Part shown: piece by piece, positions 4,350 to 6,990 of the stretch | Numbering within the stretch: the first letter of the stretch is position 1 | Layout: every line of letters starts with the position of its first letter | Assembly (NCBI GenBank): GCA_007123335.1 | Contig: SKLG01000453.1 | Location: forward strand, 1-6,990 | Direction of reading: 5' to 3' | Source: Anaerolineae bacterium | GTDB taxonomy: Bacteria; Chloroflexota; Anaerolineae; UBA1429 | DNA: 6,990 bases | Made by a program: the position numbers and the translations under genes | The notes under the pieces: generated by a model | Seen by the model: the letters and a program-made list of their open reading frames with translations, nothing else | Databases searched by the model: none | Told to the model about the DNA's origin: nothing

Positions 4350-6032
4350 GTGAGAAGCGACGAGGTCAAGACCGGGCTGGAGCGCGCCCCCCACCGCTCC
4401 CTCCTATGGGCGCTGGGCGTCAGCGACGAGGAGATGGGGCGGCCCTTTATCGGCGTCATCAACTCGTTCAACGAGGTCATCCCTGGGCACATGCACCTGA
4501 ACCAGATAGCGACGGCGGTCAAGGCCGGGGTCTATATGGCCGGCGGCACCCCCTTTGAGGCCAACACCATCGGCGTGTGCGATGGCATCGCCATGGGCCA
4601 TCTGGGGATGAAGTACTCGCTACCCTCGCGCGAGCTGATCGCCGACTCGGTGGAGACGGTGGTGCAGGCCCACGGCTTTGACGCCATCGTCCTACTGCCC
4701 TCCTGCGACAAGATCGTCCCCGGCATGGTCATGGCAGCGGCGCGGCTGAACCTCCCCACCGTCGTGGTCACCGGCGGGCCGATGCTCGCCGGCCGGCGCG
4801 GCAACCAGGTCCTGGATCTGAACAGCGCCTTTATGGCCGTGGGCGCGGCGGCGAGCGACGCCATGAGCCTCGACGAGGTGGAGCGCATCGAAAAGGCCTG
4901 CTGCCCCGGCTGCGGCTCTTGCTCGGGCATGTTCACGGCCAACACCATGGCCTGCCTGTGCGAGGCAATGGGCATCGCCCTGCCCGGCAATGGCACCACC
5001 CCAGCGGTGCACTCGCGGCGGCTGGCGCTGGCCAAGCAAGCGGGCATGCAGGTGATGGAGATGCTGCGCCGCGACATCCGCGCCCGCGAGATCATCAACG
5101 CCGACGGTCTGCACAACGCCTTTACCACCGACATGGCCATGGGCGGCTCGACCAACTCGGTGCTGCATCTGCTGGCCATCGCCCACGAGGCCGGGGTGGA
5201 GATCGACCTGGACGAGCTGAACGCCTACAGCCAGCGTACACCCCATCTCTGCAAGCTCTCGCCGGCCAGCGACCAGCACATCGAGGACCTCTACTATTCC
5301 GGCGGCATCCCCGCCATCATGCACGAGCTGGATGGCGTCGAGCTGCTCCAGCGCGACCACATCACCGTCACCGGCGCCACCCTGGCCGAGAACCTGGCGT
5401 CCGGCTCGCCCTGGGCGCCCGAACCTGGGCTGATCAACCGCGCCGTGGTACGCACGCCCGCCGATCCCTACAGTAAGACCGGCGGGCTTACCATTCTCTT
5501 TGGCAACCTGGCCCCCGAGGGCGCGGTGGTCAAGAGCGCCGCCGTGGCCCCGAGCATGATGCAGCACACCGGCCCCGCCCGCGTCTTTGAGACGGAGGAG
5601 GAGGCCACGCAGGCGATCATGGCCCAACAGTTCGAGGTCGGCGACGTCCTGGTTATTCGCTACGAGGGGCCCAAGGGCGGGCCGGGGATGCGCGAGATGC
5701 TCACCCCCACCAGCCTGCTCTCGGGGATGGGGCTGGACGACAAGGTGGCGCTGATCACCGACGGGCGCTTTTCCGGCGCCTCGCGGGGCGCGGCCATCGG
5801 CCACATCTCGCCCGGGGCGGCGGCGGGAGGCCCCATCGCCGCCCTGCGCGACGGGGATCGCATCACCATCGACATCCCCAATCAGAGCCTGTCCGTCGCT
5901 CTCGACGATGACGAGCTGGCGGCGCGCCTGGAGGCGCTGCCGGCCTTTGAGCCCAAGGTCAAGAGCGGGTATTTGCGGCGCTATGCTCAATTGGTTACGT
6001 CGGCGCATACCGGCGCGGTGTTTCAGGAATAA
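4350..6032 (+). CDS. ilvD: Dihydroxy-acid dehydratase
   Basis: This 560-residue cytoplasmic iron-sulfur enzyme dehydrates 2,3-dihydroxy-isovalerate and 2,3-dihydroxy-3-methylvalerate to the 2-keto acid precursors of valine/leucine and isoleucine. Family landmarks in order: RSLLWALG (16-23), NSFNEVIPGHMHL (38-50), GVCDGIAMGH (75-84), YSLPSRELIADS (89-100), LPSCDKIVPGM (116-126, with C119, D120 and K121, the lysine likely carbamylated for Mg binding), CCPGCGSCSGMFTANTM (184-200, with C191 the likely cluster ligand), DMAMGGSTNSVLHLL (261-275), GPKGGPGMREM (440-450) and GRFSGASRG (472-480, with S475 the likely catalytic serine). The length is normal. Position 46 is Gly (PGHMHL) where the [2Fe-2S] subgroup has Cys; C77 might substitute. 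GTG 4350 is chosen because AAGGAGG (4334-4340) lies 9 nt upstream; a longer start would fall within the terminator hairpin. It is the first enzyme gene behind the attenuator and is followed by ilvB. Confidence 0.97.
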   Translation: MRSDEVKTGLERAPHRSLLWALGVSDEEMGRPFIGVINSFNEVIPGHMHLNQIATAVKAGVYMAGGTPFEANTIGVCDGIAMGHLGMKYSLPSRELIADSVETVVQAHGFDAIVLLPSCDKIVPGMVMAAARLNLPTVVVTGGPMLAGRRGNQVLDLNSAFMAVGAAASDAMSLDEVERIEKACCPGCGSCSGMFTANTMACLCEAMGIALPGNGTTPAVHSRRLALAKQAGMQVMEMLRRDIRAREIINADGLHNAFTTDMAMGGSTNSVLHLLAIAHEAGVEIDLDELNAYSQRTPHLCKLSPASDQHIEDLYYSGGIPAIMHELDGVELLQRDHITVTGATLAENLASGSPWAPEPGLINRAVVRTPADPYSKTGGLTILFGNLAPEGAVVKSAAVAPSMMQHTGPARVFETEEEATQAIMAQQFEVGDVLVIRYEGPKGGPGMREMLTPTSLLSGMGLDDKVALITDGRFSGASRGAAIGHISPGAAAGGPIAALRDGDRITIDIPNQSLSVALDDDELAARLEALPAFEPKVKSGYLRRYAQLVTSAHTGAVFQE

Positions 6033-6049
6033 GCGCTTTGGCGCCCTTT

Positions 6050-6099
6050 AGGTGCCGGGCACTTGGCGTCGGGTACGACGCAGAAAGTGCCCGGCACCT
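6050..6099 (+). repeat. REP-like palindrome between ilvD and ilvB
   Basis: AGGTGCCGGGCACTT (6050-6064) and AAGTGCCCGGCACCT (6085-6099) are an exact 15-bp inverted repeat. Inside it lies a second exact stem, GCGTCG (6066-6071) with CGACGC (6076-6081), around a GGTA loop. The whole 50-nt element folds into one long hairpin with a small internal bulge. It lies inside the operon between the ilvD stop and the ilvB Shine-Dalgarno, and has no T-run. GTGCCGGGCAC-type palindromes are common dispersed REP elements in several phyla, so a mobile REP copy is the likely origin. It could also protect the ilvD mRNA 3' end or tune the ilvD:ilvB ratio. Confidence 0.8.
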
Positions 6100-6125
6100 G
6101 GGAGACTATATAGAGGAGAACTCGC

Positions 6126-6990
6126 ATGAAACTGAACGGTGCACAGATCTTGTGGGAGAGCCTGGTGCGCGAGGGCGTGGAGGTGGTGTTTGGCATCACC
6201 GGCGGCTCGATCATGCCCGTCTACCACGAGATGCCCAACTATCCCGTCCGCCACGTCACCATGCGCCACGAGCAGGCCGCCGCTCACGCCGCCGACGGCT
6301 ATGCCCGCGTCACCCGCCGGGTGGGGGTGTGCATGGCCACCTCTGGCCCCGGCGCCACCAACCTGGTCACCGGCATCGCCACGGCCTATATGGATTCCTC
6401 GCCCATCGTGGCCATCACCGGCCAGGTGGGATACTCGGTGCTGGGCACCGACTTTTTCCAAGAGGTCGATATCACCGGTATCACCATGCCCATCACCAAG
6501 CACAACTATTTGGTGACCGACGTGAGCGAGCTGGCCCAGGCGGTCAAAGAGGCCTTTCACATCGCCCGCAGCGGGCGCCCCGGCCCGGTGCTCATCGACA
6601 TCGCCAAGAACGCCCAGATGACCCAGGCCGAGTTCCACTATCCCGAAGAGGTGAACCTCCCCGGCTACAAGCCCCACGTGCGCGGCAACGTCCGGGCGGC
6701 GCGCAACGCGGCCGAGATGATCAACGCCGCCCAGCGGCCGCTCATCGTCGCCGGGCGCGGGATCACCATCGCCGGCGCCCAGCGTCCGCTGCGCGAGATG
6801 GCCGAGCGGGCCGAGATCCCGGTGGTGACCACGCTGCTGGGCAAGAGCGCCATCCCTGAGAGCCATCCCCTCAGCCTGGGCATGGGCGGGATGCACGGCG
6901 AGGCCTTTGCCAACCTGGCGCTGCAGAACGCCGACCTGATCATCAACATCGGCAGCCGCTTTGACGACCGGCTGACCAGCGAGGCCGAGA
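6126..6990 (+). CDS. ilvB: Acetolactate synthase large subunit (3' end outside window)
   Basis: The frame is open from ATG 6126 to the window edge, giving 288 residues, about half of a typical 560-600 residue protein. The enzyme is TPP- and FAD-dependent and condenses two pyruvates to 2-acetolactate, or pyruvate with 2-ketobutyrate, the first committed step to Val/Leu/Ile. Visible landmarks: VFGITGGSIMPVYH (21-34), the catalytic glutamate E49 in RHEQAAAHAADGYAR (47-61), TSGPGATNLVTGIATAYMD (72-90), FFQEVDITGIT (110-120), RPGPVLIDI (151-159) and GSRFDDR (276-282). FQEVD and SRFDDR point to acetolactate synthase rather than glyoxylate carboligase or other TPP enzymes. GAGGAG (6113-6118) lies 7 nt before the ATG. 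The TPP/Mg-binding GDG...N motif would lie beyond the window. The gap to ilvD is 93 bases, mostly filled by the palindrome. No promoter or terminator is seen there, so it is probably co-transcribed with ilvD under the attenuator. A regulatory subunit gene (ilvN) may follow. Confidence 0.95.
   Translation, partial: MKLNGAQILWESLVREGVEVVFGITGGSIMPVYHEMPNYPVRHVTMRHEQAAAHAADGYARVTRRVGVCMATSGPGATNLVTGIATAYMDSSPIVAITGQVGYSVLGTDFFQEVDITGITMPITKHNYLVTDVSELAQAVKEAFHIARSGRPGPVLIDIAKNAQMTQAEFHYPEEVNLPGYKPHVRGNVRAARNAAEMINAAQRPLIVAGRGITIAGAQRPLREMAERAEIPVVTTLLGKSAIPESHPLSLGMGGMHGEAFANLALQNADLIINIGSRFDDRLTSEAE

Noticed and set aside
4692..6008. Long open frame on the minus strand (438 codons) opposite ilvD, with similar ones opposite the cystathionine gamma-synthase gene (2403-3311) and ilvB (6048-6896).
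   Set aside because: The translations are low-complexity, rich in His, Gly, Arg and Ala, with no family motif. They arise because high G/C at third positions removes stop codons on the opposite strand.
6038..6859. Plus-strand open frame of 273 codons overlapping ilvB.
   Set aside because: It is out of frame with the clear acetolactate synthase reading, starts inside the palindrome, and has an Arg/His/Gly-rich translation without any recognisable domain.
1..6990. CRISPR arrays, tRNA or rRNA genes, insertion sequences or defence genes.
   Set aside because: No regularly spaced direct repeats, cloverleaf sequences, transposase motifs or defence-type domains are seen. The window is biosynthetic and housekeeping apart from the first gene.

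Overview
The window reads as a bacterial chromosome segment. It most likely comes from a Chloroflexota (Anaerolineae-like) organism, with moderate confidence. This rests on the style of the first gene (a membrane-anchored protein with tandem 'GDxLxLLGYD...LPVTLYWQ' modules, a type I associate with that phylum), on a high-GC biosynthetic block, and on general resemblance of the enzymes. All genes are on the + strand. The third codon position is strongly G/C in the met and ilv genes and visibly less so in the first gene.

Layout. (1) 1-1722: 3' part of a large membrane-anchored protein with three repeated beta-sandwich-like modules. (2) 1723-2225: a long non-coding leader region holding a sigma70-type promoter (1882-1910), a SAM-I (S-box) riboswitch (1932-2081) and two consecutive intrinsic terminators (2121-2158, 2171-2209). 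(3) 2226-3479: a cystathionine gamma-synthase whose sequence resembles the plant enzyme. (4) 3543-4001: a stand-alone translation initiation factor IF-1 gene (infA) with its own promoter and terminator. (5) 4015-4349: a promoter, a 39-codon leader peptide containing the run GIVILVLVELLV, and overlapping RNA arms that form a textbook 1:2 / 2:3 / 3:4 attenuator. (6) 4350-6032: ilvD, dihydroxy-acid dehydratase. (7) 6050-6099: a near-perfect 50-nt REP-like palindrome. (8) 6126 to the window end: the first half of ilvB, acetolactate synthase large subunit.

How it works together. Two amino-acid pathways sit side by side, each under a different RNA-based transcription attenuation switch. The methionine gene is predicted to be shut off when S-adenosylmethionine binds its riboswitch. 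The branched-chain amino acid operon is predicted to be read through only when the ribosome stalls on Ile/Val/Leu codons of the leader peptide, which indicates shortage of the charged tRNAs. The most interesting element is the ilv leader: every arm needed for ribosome-mediated attenuation can be read directly from the sequence, in a lineage where this mechanism is not usually annotated. The three promoters share one architecture: TTGACA/G, a 17-bp spacer, and a TGN-extended -10.
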